Below are positions 38,193-46,554 of a DNA stretch of 64,000 nt, piece after piece. Position numbers and translations under genes: made by a program. Origin of the DNA: Halalkalibacter oceani (GTDB taxonomy: Bacteria; Bacillota; Bacilli; Bacillales; Bacillaceae_D); the NCBI RefSeq assembly GCF_023715705.1, contig NZ_JAMBOS010000005.1, positions 62,001-126,000 on the forward strand, in the 5' to 3' direction. The notes under the pieces are model-generated. The model worked only from the letters and a program-made list of their open reading frames with translations. It was not told where the DNA came from and made no database searches. Within the stretch, counting starts at the first letter, position 1. The number at the start of each line of letters is the position of its first letter.

Positions 38193-40550
38193 TTAATTGC
38201 GAAGCGGTTTTCTTTTCAGTAGCATATGCTGCATCCGCTGCTGTGTCTTCGGTTCTCCGATCAGGCTTAGGAAAGCCTCGCGTTCAAGGTCAAGCAAATA
38301 TTGTTCATCGACATACGCGCCTTTTGCCACCCGTCCTCCGGCGATGACAAAGGCGAGCTTATCGGCAATTTTTACATCATGCTCAGAAATTCTCCCGCCG
38401 GTTTTCAGCGCTTTGGCACCGAGCAGCATCGTCGCGTAGCCGGTTTCCCCGACGACGGGGATCGGCCGCTTTTGCGGAGGGCGGTAGCCTTTTTCAGCCA
38501 GATGAATGGCCTGCCGCTTCGCTTCGGCAATGATGAAGGCCTGGTTGGCAACCCAATCATCACGTTCGCTGAAAAACCCGATCTCTCTTGCTTCCTCGGC
38601 CGAGGTGGATACTTTCGCCATCGCGACCGTTTCAAAAACAGCATTGGCGATTGGCTGCAGATCGAGCTTCACTCCTGTTGGGAGCCGTTCCAGCTGACGA
38701 AGATACAGCTCCTTATTTCCACCGCCTCCCGGAATCAGGCCGACACCGACTTCGACTAAGCCGATATACGTTTCCAATGCGGCTTGAATGCTCGCTGACG
38801 GAAGGCATATTTCAGCACCACCGCCAAGCGTCATCCCGTACGGCGCCGTCACAACTGGAACAGCGGCATAGCGAATCGCCGCGGATGCCTGCTGAAATTG
38901 CCGGACGACATAATCAATTTCCGGATAGTTGTCATCCTGTGCTTCCATCAGCAGCAGCATCAAATTCGCGCCAACACAAAAGTTTTTGCCGTAATTGCCG
39001 ATCACAAGCCCCTGATAGTTCTGTTCCACCTCGACAATCGACTTGCGGATCATCTGAATGGCATCAAGCCCGATTGAATTGGTCTCAGAGTGAAATTCCA
39101 GCAAGGCGACCCCGTCGCCAATATCATGAAGCGACGCTCCGGCATTTTTCATAATCAGCTTATCCGCTTTTGGCAGATGAATGATTTTTTCTGATACAGC
39201 CGGTAGCTCATACTGTCCCTGATTGTAAAAGCTGTCCTCATGATAAAAACGATCAAAACCTTTATCGAGCATCTCCTTGATCCAATCGGGTACCGTTTCG
39301 CCTTCCTTCTCCATCCGCGTCACAGTTTCGGCAACACCGAGGGCATCCCAAATCTCAAAAGGACCCAGCTCCCAGCCGAACCCCCATTTCATCGCCTGAT
39401 CAATTGATTGAATCTCATTGGCGATTTCATCAACCTTTTCCGCCGAAAATAACAGCAAAGGCTTGAGAATGGCCCAGACGAGCCGTCCGGCGCGATCCTC
39501 GGCAGCCGCCATCATCTTTACCTTTTCCCGTGCGTTTTTTGCTTTCTTTGCCTGCTCAACAGACGGAGCCTGCAGTTTCTTTCGTCGTTCGTATTCAAGC
39601 GTATGAGGGTTAATTTCAAGAATGCCGTCCTGTTTTTTGTAAAAGCCTTGCCCAGCCTTAGCGCCGATCCAGCCCTTGTCAACCATCTCCCGGATAAAAG
39701 CGGGCGGTGTCATAACTTCGCGTTCTCTGCCGCTGGCGACCTTTGTAACGTTTTGCGCCACATGCAAAAACGTATCGAGGCCGACAACATCAAGCGTGCG
39801 AAAGGTCGCGCTTTTCGGCCGGCCAAGCAGAGGTCCGGTAACCGAATCGACTTCCCCAATCGAATATCCATTGGCAAGCATCTCGTTGACGGTGCTGAGC
39901 AGTGAAAATGTCCCGATCCGGTTAGCGATAAAATTGGGCGTATCTTTACATAACACAACCCCTTTTCCGAGTGTCGTTTCAGCAAACGCTTTCATAAAAG
40001 TCGTGATTTCGTCATTTGTGCGTGATGTTGGAATGAGTTCTAGTAAAGGTAAGTATCTGGGGGGATTGAAAAAATGAGCACCAAGAAAATGGGCAGAAAA
40101 CTCGTCAGAACAGCCGGCTGCTATTTCCTCAATTGAAATTCCGGATGTATTCGAGGTAACAATGGCATCTTGCTTCCGCACCGGCTCGATCATCCGCATG
40201 ATCTCTTTTTTAACATCAATATTTTCGACGACGGCTTCGATAATCCAGTCAACGGTTTTCAGCTTATGCAAATCATCTTCGAGGTTCCCTGGTTCGATGT
40301 AGGATAGACGTTGTTTACTGACAAGAGGGGCCGGTTTTTGTCCTTGCAGTTTGTTGATTGCTTCAAGGCTGTAGCGATTACGCACGCTTTGATCAGCAAG
40401 TGTGGCGCCATGCTTCTTCTCCATTGGTGTCAGTTCTTCTGGAACAATATCGAGCAGAATCGACGGAATTCCAATGTTGGCTAAATGGGCGGCAATTCCC
40501 GAGCCCATAACACCAGAGCCGATCACTGCAGCTTTACGAATACGACGCAT
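38193..40550 (-). CDS. fadN: 3-hydroxyacyl-CoA dehydrogenase/enoyl-CoA hydratase FadN
   Basis: A bifunctional beta-oxidation protein of about 785 residues. The N-terminal NAD-binding GSGVMGSGIAAHLA and TSNTSGISIEEIA belong to hydroxyacyl-CoA dehydrogenase; the C-terminal half (about 480-690) is an enoyl-CoA hydratase fold with GGGAEICLP and GGGGNKEL. The start is one of three consecutive ATGs; I list the third (40550), 8 bases from GGAGG. A FadR operator sits upstream. Confidence 0.95.
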   Translation of the reverse strand: MRRIRKAAVIGSGVMGSGIAAHLANIGIPSILLDIVPEELTPMEKKHGATLADQSVRNRYSLEAINKLQGQKPAPLVSKQRLSYIEPGNLEDDLHKLKTVDWIIEAVVENIDVKKEIMRMIEPVRKQDAIVTSNTSGISIEEIAAGCSDEFSAHFLGAHFFNPPRYLPLLELIPTSRTNDEITTFMKAFAETTLGKGVVLCKDTPNFIANRIGTFSLLSTVNEMLANGYSIGEVDSVTGPLLGRPKSATFRTLDVVGLDTFLHVAQNVTKVASGREREVMTPPAFIREMVDKGWIGAKAGQGFYKKQDGILEINPHTLEYERRKKLQAPSVEQAKKAKNAREKVKMMAAAEDRAGRLVWAILKPLLLFSAEKVDEIANEIQSIDQAMKWGFGWELGPFEIWDALGVAETVTRMEKEGETVPDWIKEMLDKGFDRFYHEDSFYNQGQYELPAVSEKIIHLPKADKLIMKNAGASLHDIGDGVALLEFHSETNSIGLDAIQMIRKSIVEVEQNYQGLVIGNYGKNFCVGANLMLLLMEAQDDNYPEIDYVVRQFQQASAAIRYAAVPVVTAPYGMTLGGGAEICLPSASIQAALETYIGLVEVGVGLIPGGGGNKELYLRQLERLPTGVKLDLQPIANAVFETVAMAKVSTSAEEAREIGFFSERDDWVANQAFIIAEAKRQAIHLAEKGYRPPQKRPIPVVGETGYATMLLGAKALKTGGRISEHDVKIADKLAFVIAGGRVAKGAYVDEQYLLDLEREAFLSLIGEPKTQQRMQHMLLKRKPLRN

Positions 40551-40585
40551 CATCATATCCTCCTTTTGAGCAGGCTAGATCGGAT

Positions 40586-40603
40586 TGAATGAATGCTCAT
40601 TCA
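40586..40603. promoter_or_regulatory. FadR operator at the fadNAE operon
   Basis: TGAATGAATGCTCATTCA has perfect 7-base inverted arms and matches the B. subtilis FadR consensus TGAATGANTANTCATTCA. FadR (a TetR-type repressor, not in this window) releases it on binding long-chain acyl-CoA. Confidence 0.9.
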
Positions 40604-40784
40604 GTTTAGTTTAGGATACCGGAATGCTGCCTGTTTTGCAAGGAAGATTCTGAAAAAAATGTAATCTCCTGTTTCCTCGCTAATAACTGGAACTTACTCC
40701 TCGTACTGACTGGATAAATGTCACTCGTTTTTTTCACACTATAACATGTATCCGTCCAACGGATATGTCTTTGACAACAAGAAA

Positions 40785-40827
40785 AACTGCTGAAAAAAGT
40801 AAAAAATCGTACTTTTATCAGCAGGTT
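40785..40827. repeat. Hairpin copy of the dispersed repeat (copy C)
   Basis: AACTGCTGAAAAAAGT pairs with ACTTTTATCAGCAGGTT around an AAAAAATCGT loop. It is the same hairpin as the end of repeats A and B without the rest of the element. It lies upstream of the first coat gene, where no transcript needs to end. Confidence 0.65.
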
Positions 40828-40846
40828 ACAACAAAGGGGGATTCTC

Positions 40847-41125
40847 ATGCAACAGCAGCAAATGAATCAATTTCAAGCCAATCAGCAGCAACCGATTATG
40901 CCTGAGCCACCGGCTGTTATTTCAACGAAGGATCAGCTCTATCTTACAGATATGCTGTCTTGGAACTTACTTGCGATGAAAAAAGCCCACTTCTTTGCTG
41001 AACAATGTCAGGACCAGGAAATTAAGCAGGTCCTTGATCAAGCAGGTCAAATGCACCAGCGTCATTACACAAAGATCTTGAACCATCTGCAGGCGACAAA
41101 TCAGCAAGCTGCATCGCTTCAATAA
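40847..41125 (+). CDS. CotF-like spore coat protein (YusN type)
   Basis: A 92-residue Gln- and Met-rich protein with the CotF-family core STKDQLYLTDMLSWNLLAMKKA followed by AEQCQDQEIK. Homologues are small spore coat proteins. Start ATG at 40847 after AAAGGGGG. It is followed 29 bases later by a second CotF-like gene, and the pair lies where B. subtilis has yusN next to the fad operon. Confidence 0.8.
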   Translation: MQQQQMNQFQANQQQPIMPEPPAVISTKDQLYLTDMLSWNLLAMKKAHFFAEQCQDQEIKQVLDQAGQMHQRHYTKILNHLQATNQQAASLQ

Positions 41126-41154
41126 TTTTTCACTATTCGTGAGGAGGCTATTCC

Positions 41155-41481
41155 ATGAATCAACAGCAAAAGATTCAAAATCCGGAAATGCAAGTTCCAA
41201 AAACCCCGCAAATGTCAGAGCGCGACTTTCTCAACGACCAACTGTCGACTGAGAAATATATGACTTCCGGCTACGGCATTTTTTTAAATGAAGCCAGCCA
41301 TCAACAGCTGTATCAGGATATTGCAGGCATTTTCCAGGAAACCCAGGACTGCCAGCGCCAGCTCTATACTACGATGTTCCGTAAAGGGTTCTATGCGCTT
41401 GAAGCAGCCGACCAGCAAAAGCTGTCTCAGGAGTACCAACAGTTTTCTGGATATAGCAACCAATTTCCTTATCAGCAGTAG
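41155..41481 (+). CDS. CotF-like spore coat protein
   Basis: A 108-residue CotF-family protein: MSERDFLNDQLSTEKYMTS is the typical core, followed by IAGIFQETQDCQRQLYTTM and a Gln/Tyr-rich tail YQQFSGYSNQFPYQQ. Start ATG after GAGGAGG. It forms an operon with the previous gene; expression is probably sporulation specific, though I could not identify a sigma promoter with confidence. Confidence 0.85.
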   Translation: MNQQQKIQNPEMQVPKTPQMSERDFLNDQLSTEKYMTSGYGIFLNEASHQQLYQDIAGIFQETQDCQRQLYTTMFRKGFYALEAADQQKLSQEYQQFSGYSNQFPYQQ

Positions 41482-41502
41482 AGAAAAGGACTAAGATGAA
41501 AA

Positions 41503-41544
41503 GCCTGGGTCAGAAAGGTGAAAATCAGCCTTTCTGGCCCAGGC
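41503..41544 (+). terminator. Strong hairpin after the coat genes
   Basis: GCCTGGGTCAGAAAGG pairs with CCTTTCTGGCCCAGGC (one mismatch). There is no T run in the plus direction; the minus direction has TTTTCATCTT. It lies just before the larC2 leader, next to an extended -10 TGCTATACT at 41548-41556. Confidence 0.6.
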
Positions 41545-41596
41545 TCATGCTATACTAAGGGCAAAAAGATGAACGCTACGAAAGGAATGTGACACA

Positions 41597-42079
41597 TTGC
41601 GCTTAGACTTTTCCCATAAAGATGAACATATCGATCAGCATATGATCAAGCTTGAAGTTAATCTTGATGATATGTCGCCCGAATGGCTTGGCCATTTACT
41701 TGATAAACTGCTCGAAAAAGGAGCGAACGATGTCTTTTACATCCCGATCTATATGAAAAAAAACCGGCCCGGTGTGATGCTGCAGCTTCTTTGTGCCGAG
41801 AATAAGCTGGACGAGCTAAAGACGCTTATTTTCGCCGAAACGACAACGCTCGGCGTCCGCTATTACCCGCTCCACGTTCACCGGCTTGAACGGCGCTTTC
41901 GTCAGATTGAGACTCCCTGGGGCGCTGTGACGATCAAGGAAGGCCTCCATAACGGTCAGGTCGTTCAGGCCGCGCCGGAGTATGACGATTGCAAGCGTCT
42001 GGCAGAAGAAGCGGCGATTCCACTCAAGCATGTCTTCCAGGCTGTTTGGAAGGAGTTACCCCGCTATCAGCGCGATTGA
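41597..42079 (+). CDS. larC2: Nickel-pincer cofactor biosynthesis protein LarC, C-terminal half (LarC2)
   Basis: A 160-residue protein with the LarC C-terminal (former DUF111) signature: KLEVNLDDMSPEWLGHLL, GANDVFYIPIYMKKNRPG, ETTTLGVRYYP and a CTP/nickel-insertion domain tail. LarC installs nickel in the pyridinium-dithiocarboxylate mononucleotide cofactor of LarA. The start is TTG at 41597, about 10 bases after AAAGGA. It is encoded on the plus strand and overlaps the 3' end of larC1 by 13 bases in convergent arrangement, so the two halves cannot be fused by frameshifting as in Lactobacillus plantarum. Confidence 0.88.
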   Translation: MRLDFSHKDEHIDQHMIKLEVNLDDMSPEWLGHLLDKLLEKGANDVFYIPIYMKKNRPGVMLQLLCAENKLDELKTLIFAETTTLGVRYYPLHVHRLERRFRQIETPWGAVTIKEGLHNGQVVQAAPEYDDCKRLAEEAAIPLKHVFQAVWKELPRYQRD

Positions 42080-42801
42080 CCTAACACGGCACGAAGGACA
42101 TTAGGATGGTGCGGGAAATCCTTCTCACCCGCTCCATAGCCGATCTTTTCCACGGTCATGCTCGGCATCGGTCCAAATTCCGAGACAATCCCTTTTAGGA
42201 TTCCCGCGCCTGTCGGTGTCGTCAGTTCACCGCGGATCGTCGTGCTTTCGACCGGGATCTCCGTCAGCATTTCCAATGTGGCCGGAGCTGGAATTGGATA
42301 TACGCCATGATCAATATGGATCGTACCCGAGCCGACCACGACAGGAGCGGCGACAATTTTTTCAATCCCAAGCTGTTCCAGCGCGAGTGCCGTTCCGACA
42401 ATATCAACAATGGAGTCAACGGCACCGACTTCATGAAAGTGAACCTTTTCTAAAGAAGAATGGTGAATCTTTGCTTCCGCCTCGGCAATTGGCTGAAAAA
42501 TTTGCAGGCTCAGCTGCTTGACATTGTCAGAAAGCGCTTCACATTCTTCGATCATTTTTTTTATCGTCGAGAAGTGGCGATGATTTGTCGCGCGCTCGTC
42601 TTCCTTTTCCACTACTTTAAATTGCTGGGCGTAGATTCCTTTTTTGATGACGCCCTCAGCCTTTAACGTAAACGGCTCAATCGGCAGGCTCGACAGCTTT
42701 GCTTCAATCTCGGCCACATCGGCGCCAAGATCGATTAACGCTCCCATCGTCATATCCCCGCTTATGCCGGACAGGCTGCAATCAATGTATAACGTTTTCA
42801 T
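42067..42801 (-). CDS. larC1: Nickel-pincer cofactor biosynthesis protein LarC, N-terminal half (LarC1)
   Basis: A 244-residue LarC N-terminal protein: LYIDCSLSGISGDMTMGALIDLGAD, KIHHSSLEKVHFHEVGAVDSIVDIVG with putative metal His/Glu residues, GYGAGEKDFPHHPNVLRA at the end. It works with LarC2 as the nickel insertase. It is the last gene of the larE-larB-larC1 group and lies 12 bases after larB; the gene stops at 42067 where larC2 ends on the other strand. Confidence 0.93.
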   Translation of the reverse strand: MKTLYIDCSLSGISGDMTMGALIDLGADVAEIEAKLSSLPIEPFTLKAEGVIKKGIYAQQFKVVEKEDERATNHRHFSTIKKMIEECEALSDNVKQLSLQIFQPIAEAEAKIHHSSLEKVHFHEVGAVDSIVDIVGTALALEQLGIEKIVAAPVVVGSGTIHIDHGVYPIPAPATLEMLTEIPVESTTIRGELTTPTGAGILKGIVSEFGPMPSMTVEKIGYGAGEKDFPHHPNVLRAVLGQSR

Positions 42802-42813
42802 CTGCTTAACCTC

Positions 42814-43563
42814 CTATTCTTTTGTTATTCTTGAAATGAGCGCTGCCTGATAAGCGGCACCAAATCCATTATCGATGTTCACAACTGAGACGCCTGACGC
42901 GCAGGAATTAAGCATTGTCAGAAGGGCGGCGACGCCATTAAAGCTCGCTCCGTAGCCTATGCTTGTCGGCACAGCCAAAATCGGCTGTTGGACAAGTCCG
43001 CCGACTACACTGACCAGCGCTCCTTCCATTCCGGCAACGACAATTAATACATCACAAGTACGAATTTGTTCAAGCTGATCAAACAGACGGTGAATGCCGG
43101 CTACCCCAATATCATAAAAGCGTTCGACTTCAAGCCCCATTGCCTGCGCCGTAATCGCCGCTTCCTCGGCGACAGGGAGGTCACTCGTCCCGGCGCACAG
43201 CACTCCGACTTTGCCATAGGCGTCAAAGCTTTTGCGCTCGTCATAGAGCAATGTCCGTGAACATTCATCATAGGTGACATATTGCAGCTGTGGCACTAGC
43301 TGCTCAGCCTTATCCTGTGAGATTCTCGTCGCTAAAACGGTTTCATGATGTGTCATTAAACGGGCGAAAATCGCCTGAATTTGCTCCGCTGTTTTTCCTT
43401 CCCCGTAAATCACCTCGGGAAAGCCTTTACGCTTTACACGTTGAACATCGATCTTGGCAAAGCCGTCAATATCCTCATAGCCTTTTATTTGTTCATAGGC
43501 CTCCTCTGCCCGAAGCTCTCCAGCCTCGACCTTTTTCAGCCATTCCTTGATTTCATTGCTCAT
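42814..43563 (-). CDS. larB: Nickel-pincer cofactor biosynthesis protein LarB
   Basis: A 249-residue LarB, the carboxylase/hydrolase that converts nicotinic acid adenine dinucleotide into pyridinium-3,5-dicarboxylate mononucleotide. It has the PurE-like carboxylase fold: VLCAGTSDLPVAEEAAITA, VVAGMEGALVSVVGGL, VPTSIGYGASFNG and SVVNIDNGFGA, which are typical. Its start overlaps the larE stop by 4 bases. Confidence 0.96.
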   Translation of the reverse strand: MSNEIKEWLKKVEAGELRAEEAYEQIKGYEDIDGFAKIDVQRVKRKGFPEVIYGEGKTAEQIQAIFARLMTHHETVLATRISQDKAEQLVPQLQYVTYDECSRTLLYDERKSFDAYGKVGVLCAGTSDLPVAEEAAITAQAMGLEVERFYDIGVAGIHRLFDQLEQIRTCDVLIVVAGMEGALVSVVGGLVQQPILAVPTSIGYGASFNGVAALLTMLNSCASGVSVVNIDNGFGAAYQAALISRITKE

Positions 43564-44396
43564 GCATTCTGCTCCTTACTACCGGCTGCCAGTACTTCAT
43601 TCATGCTTCCGGTACGATACCCTTGTAGGTCAAGCGTTACATATTGAAAGCCGATCTCTTTAAAACGCTTATGAATCGTTTCATGATAATCAATCACTTT
43701 TTGCAGCTCATTCGGCATTACTTCAATTCTCGCCAGCTTCTCATGATGACGGACGCGCACCTGGTAAAAACCAAGCTTTAATAAAAAGTCCTCCGCCAGA
43801 TCAAGCTGATCAATCGCTTCCTGAGTAATTCGTTTGCCGTAAGGAATGCGCGAAGATAGGCAGGCGAATGATGGTTTATTCCATGTTCGCAGGTTCATTT
43901 CCTTGGAAAGATCTCTAATCTCCTGCTTTGTCAACCCGGCTTCAAGCAACGGGCTTCGAACACCCTGTGAGCGGGCCGCCTTCATCCCTGGACGATAGTC
44001 ACCGACATCATCACGGTTTGCACCGTCGAGAATAAATGGATACCCTTCCCTTTGCGCCAGCTCATTTAAATGCTGATACAAGCCATCCTTGCAATGGAAG
44101 CAGCGATCCGGTTCATTTTTCACAAAGTTCTCGTTTGCCAGTTCACTTACCTGGGTTTCCATATATTTAACGCCCATCTCTTGCGCCAGGGCAATCGCTT
44201 CATTAAACTCACGTGTCGGGAACGTTTCTGAAGCCGCTGTAACAGCAATAACTTGATCCCCTAATACTTCCTTGGCCCGCGCCAGTAAAAACGTACTGTC
44301 AACGCCTCCGGAAAAGGCCACCAGCACGCGCTCCATGGAACGTAAAATATCATCGAGATGCGCAAGCTTTTCTGCTGTTGAATGGGTTTGTTCCAT
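43560..44396 (-). CDS. larE: Nickel-pincer cofactor sulfur transferase LarE
   Basis: A 278-residue ATP-dependent sulfur transferase. The PP-loop SGGVDS is at residues 29-34, and Cys179 in FACLSSRIPYG aligns with the sacrificial Cys176 of Lactobacillus LarE, offset by three. A second CFHC motif lies near residue 99. It converts the LarB product to the dithiocarboxylate ligand. It heads a coupled larE-larB-larC1 group, separated by a 10-base-pair hairpin from the catabolic operon upstream. Confidence 0.95.
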   Translation of the reverse strand: MEQTHSTAEKLAHLDDILRSMERVLVAFSGGVDSTFLLARAKEVLGDQVIAVTAASETFPTREFNEAIALAQEMGVKYMETQVSELANENFVKNEPDRCFHCKDGLYQHLNELAQREGYPFILDGANRDDVGDYRPGMKAARSQGVRSPLLEAGLTKQEIRDLSKEMNLRTWNKPSFACLSSRIPYGKRITQEAIDQLDLAEDFLLKLGFYQVRVRHHEKLARIEVMPNELQKVIDYHETIHKRFKEIGFQYVTLDLQGYRTGSMNEVLAAGSKEQNA

Positions 44397-44443
44397 CTAT
44401 CCTACACTCTCCTTTTTTGACTCTCTTATGTTTGTATAGGCAA

Positions 44444-44468
44444 GAGCCTCTTTATGTCAAAGAGGCTC
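44444..44468 (-). terminator. Hairpin between the catabolic operon and larE
   Basis: Perfect 10-base-pair stem GAGCCTCTTT/AAAGAGGCTC with a five-base loop. The minus-strand tail TTGCCTATAC is not U-rich, so partial termination or transcript-end protection is more likely than full termination. Confidence 0.55.
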
Positions 44469-44529
44469 CTATCATACGTTATTTTTATTTTAACATAAGT
44501 ACGGGATAGAACGGGAATTGAAAGATTGC

Positions 44530-45510
44530 TTATTTACCTTTTCCATAGATCTCAGCATTAACAATATGAGTCAGCCGCTCCCCAGCTAAGCCTTTTTCAA
44601 TATTTTCAATCGCCAAGGTGGCCATTTTCATTCTTGTTTCGACATTGGCGCTTCCAATATGAGGAAGGGCAATCACATTGTTAAGGGTCAGCAAAGGATG
44701 ATCGTTTGAAATCGGTTCAGTTTCAAAAACATCAAGGCCGGCGGCAAAGATTTTTTCTTCTTTTAACGCCTGATACAATGCTTCTTCATCAACATTCGTC
44801 CCGCGTGACGTATTAATAAAAACAGCCGTCTCCTTCATCATCTCAAATTGCTCATGTGAAATCATGTTTTTCGTTTCCGGAGTCGACGGAGCCAGCAATA
44901 CGACATAATCGGCCTGCTGCAACAGCTCCTCAAGTGAGCAATACACAGCGCCCAGCTCTGCTTCGGCCTCCGGCTTGCGCGAGCGGTTATGGTAAAGAAT
45001 ATTCATCTCGAACCCTTTGGCGCGCCTTGCCACACCTTGTCCGATTCTCCCCATGCCAATGATTCCGATTGTCGCTTTGTAAAGGCTTTGGCCCGTTAAC
45101 AAAAACGGTCCCCAGCTCTGCCATTCATTGCGCCGGATCAAATCCATGCCTTCCACAACACGACGGCTCGTCGCAACCAGCAGGGTAAAGGTTAAATCCG
45201 CCGTCGCTTCCGTCAACACACCGGGAGTGTGCCCGACCGCGATGCCACGCGCCGTCGCTGCTTCCACATCAATATTGTCATACCCGACCGCCATTGTGCT
45301 AATTACTTTAAGCGAAGATGACTGCTCAATAAGCTGTTTATCGATACGATCGGCAACGTTTGTAAACACCGCATCAGCATCCTTCATCTCCTGCAGCAAG
45401 CGCTCGTGAGGCATCGGTTCATTTTCCCGATCCCACATAAAAATATCGTATTTTTCTTTTAAAGGCTCTACTAATTCAGTCGGAATCTTTCTCGTAAATA
45501 CAATCTTCAC
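44530..45510 (-). CDS. D-isomer-specific 2-hydroxyacid dehydrogenase (glyoxylate/hydroxypyruvate reductase type)
   Basis: A 326-residue NAD(P)-dependent dehydrogenase: GIIGMGRIGQGVARRA is the nucleotide-binding motif, with the catalytic Arg in FINTSRGTNVDEEAL, Glu in FETEP and His in ALPHIGSA. This clade reduces glyoxylate or hydroxypyruvate, or oxidises D-2-hydroxyacids. It is the last gene of the operon with the LarA-like protein, TRAP importer and PdxA2. Confidence 0.9.
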   Translation of the reverse strand: MKIVFTRKIPTELVEPLKEKYDIFMWDRENEPMPHERLLQEMKDADAVFTNVADRIDKQLIEQSSSLKVISTMAVGYDNIDVEAATARGIAVGHTPGVLTEATADLTFTLLVATSRRVVEGMDLIRRNEWQSWGPFLLTGQSLYKATIGIIGMGRIGQGVARRAKGFEMNILYHNRSRKPEAEAELGAVYCSLEELLQQADYVVLLAPSTPETKNMISHEQFEMMKETAVFINTSRGTNVDEEALYQALKEEKIFAAGLDVFETEPISNDHPLLTLNNVIALPHIGSANVETRMKMATLAIENIEKGLAGERLTHIVNAEIYGKGK

Positions 45511-45533
45511 AGCTCCAGTTCCTCCTTCGTCCC

Positions 45534-46532
45534 TTACCCGCGTTTCGGTGCTAAATCAATCGCTTGACGCATTGCTTCAATCAAGCTTTGTTCGCTCGCA
45601 ATTCCTTTTCCGGCAATATCAAAGGCAGTTCCGTGATCGACACTCGTCCGAATGATCGGCAGACCGACTGTAATGTTGACGCCAGCTTCTAAGCCAAGCA
45701 CTTTGATCGGACCGTGACCTTGATCATGATACATCGCCACAACAATATCAAAGTCGCCGCGGTTCGCGCGGAAGAACAAAGTATCAGCCGGAAGTGGACC
45801 GACAACGTCGATTCCTTCCTCCTGCGCTTTTGTCACTGCCGGAACAATCTTTTCTTCCTCTTCTCCGTAGCCGAAAAGTCCGTTTTCACCGGCGTGAGGG
45901 TTAATTCCGCAGACCGCGATCTTCGGTGCTTTAATTCCGGCACGCTTCAATGTTTCATCAGCAAGCTTAATCACTTTATATGTCCGTTCTGGATTGATCA
46001 GCTTCACTGCATCGAGCAGCCCGACATGTGTCGTGACATGAATCACTCGCAACGTTGGCGAGGAAAGCATCATCGCAAAGTCCTTCGTTCCGGTGAGCTC
46101 CGCCAAAATCTCCGTATGGCCCGGGAAAATATGCCCCCCTTTATGAAGAGCCTCCTTATTTAAAGGAGCGGTACAAATTCCTTCAATCTCTCCATTGTTA
46201 GCGAGCGCAATCGCCTTTTCCAGGAAACGGAAAGAACCGTCGCCGGCAACGGCAGAAATTTCACCAAATGGCAGATCGGCAGGGAGCAAATCTAAATCGA
46301 TGCAATCCACCGTTCCATATTCAAATGCTGCCTCTTCGACTGATTGAATCGAACGCACAGTCAGGTTCGTATTGACGATCTCATTCGCCCGTTTGAGAAT
46401 CTTCGCATCTCCTACGACGAATGGAGCGCAGCTCTCATAGATCGATTGATCGGCTAAAGATCGCATGATGATTTCAGGGCCGACACCCGCTCCATCCCCC
46501 ATCGTAATGGCAATTCTTGGTTTTTCACTCAT
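45534..46532 (-). CDS. PdxA2-type 4-phospho-acid-sugar dehydrogenase
   Basis: A 332-residue PdxA family protein: RIAITMGDGAGVGPEI at the N-terminus, GHTEILAELTG, THVGL, YHDQGHGPIK with metal His/Asp and TSVDHGTAFDIAGKG. PdxA2 proteins oxidise and decarboxylate D-threonate-4-phosphate or D-erythronate-4-phosphate to dihydroxyacetone phosphate, in partnership with a DUF1537 kinase; that kinase is in the same operon. Vitamin B6 synthesis (PdxA proper) is unlikely in Bacillus, which uses PdxST. I chose the third codon ATG (46532), placed after GGTGG. Confidence 0.9.
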   Translation of the reverse strand: MSEKPRIAITMGDGAGVGPEIIMRSLADQSIYESCAPFVVGDAKILKRANEIVNTNLTVRSIQSVEEAAFEYGTVDCIDLDLLPADLPFGEISAVAGDGSFRFLEKAIALANNGEIEGICTAPLNKEALHKGGHIFPGHTEILAELTGTKDFAMMLSSPTLRVIHVTTHVGLLDAVKLINPERTYKVIKLADETLKRAGIKAPKIAVCGINPHAGENGLFGYGEEEEKIVPAVTKAQEEGIDVVGPLPADTLFFRANRGDFDIVVAMYHDQGHGPIKVLGLEAGVNITVGLPIIRTSVDHGTAFDIAGKGIASEQSLIEAMRQAIDLAPKRG

Positions 46533-46554
46533 GTCCATTCCACCTTCATCTCTA

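Noticed and set aside
45534-46532. Vitamin B6 biosynthesis PdxA
   Set aside because: Bacillaceae make pyridoxal phosphate with PdxST, and the operon context is acid-sugar catabolism.
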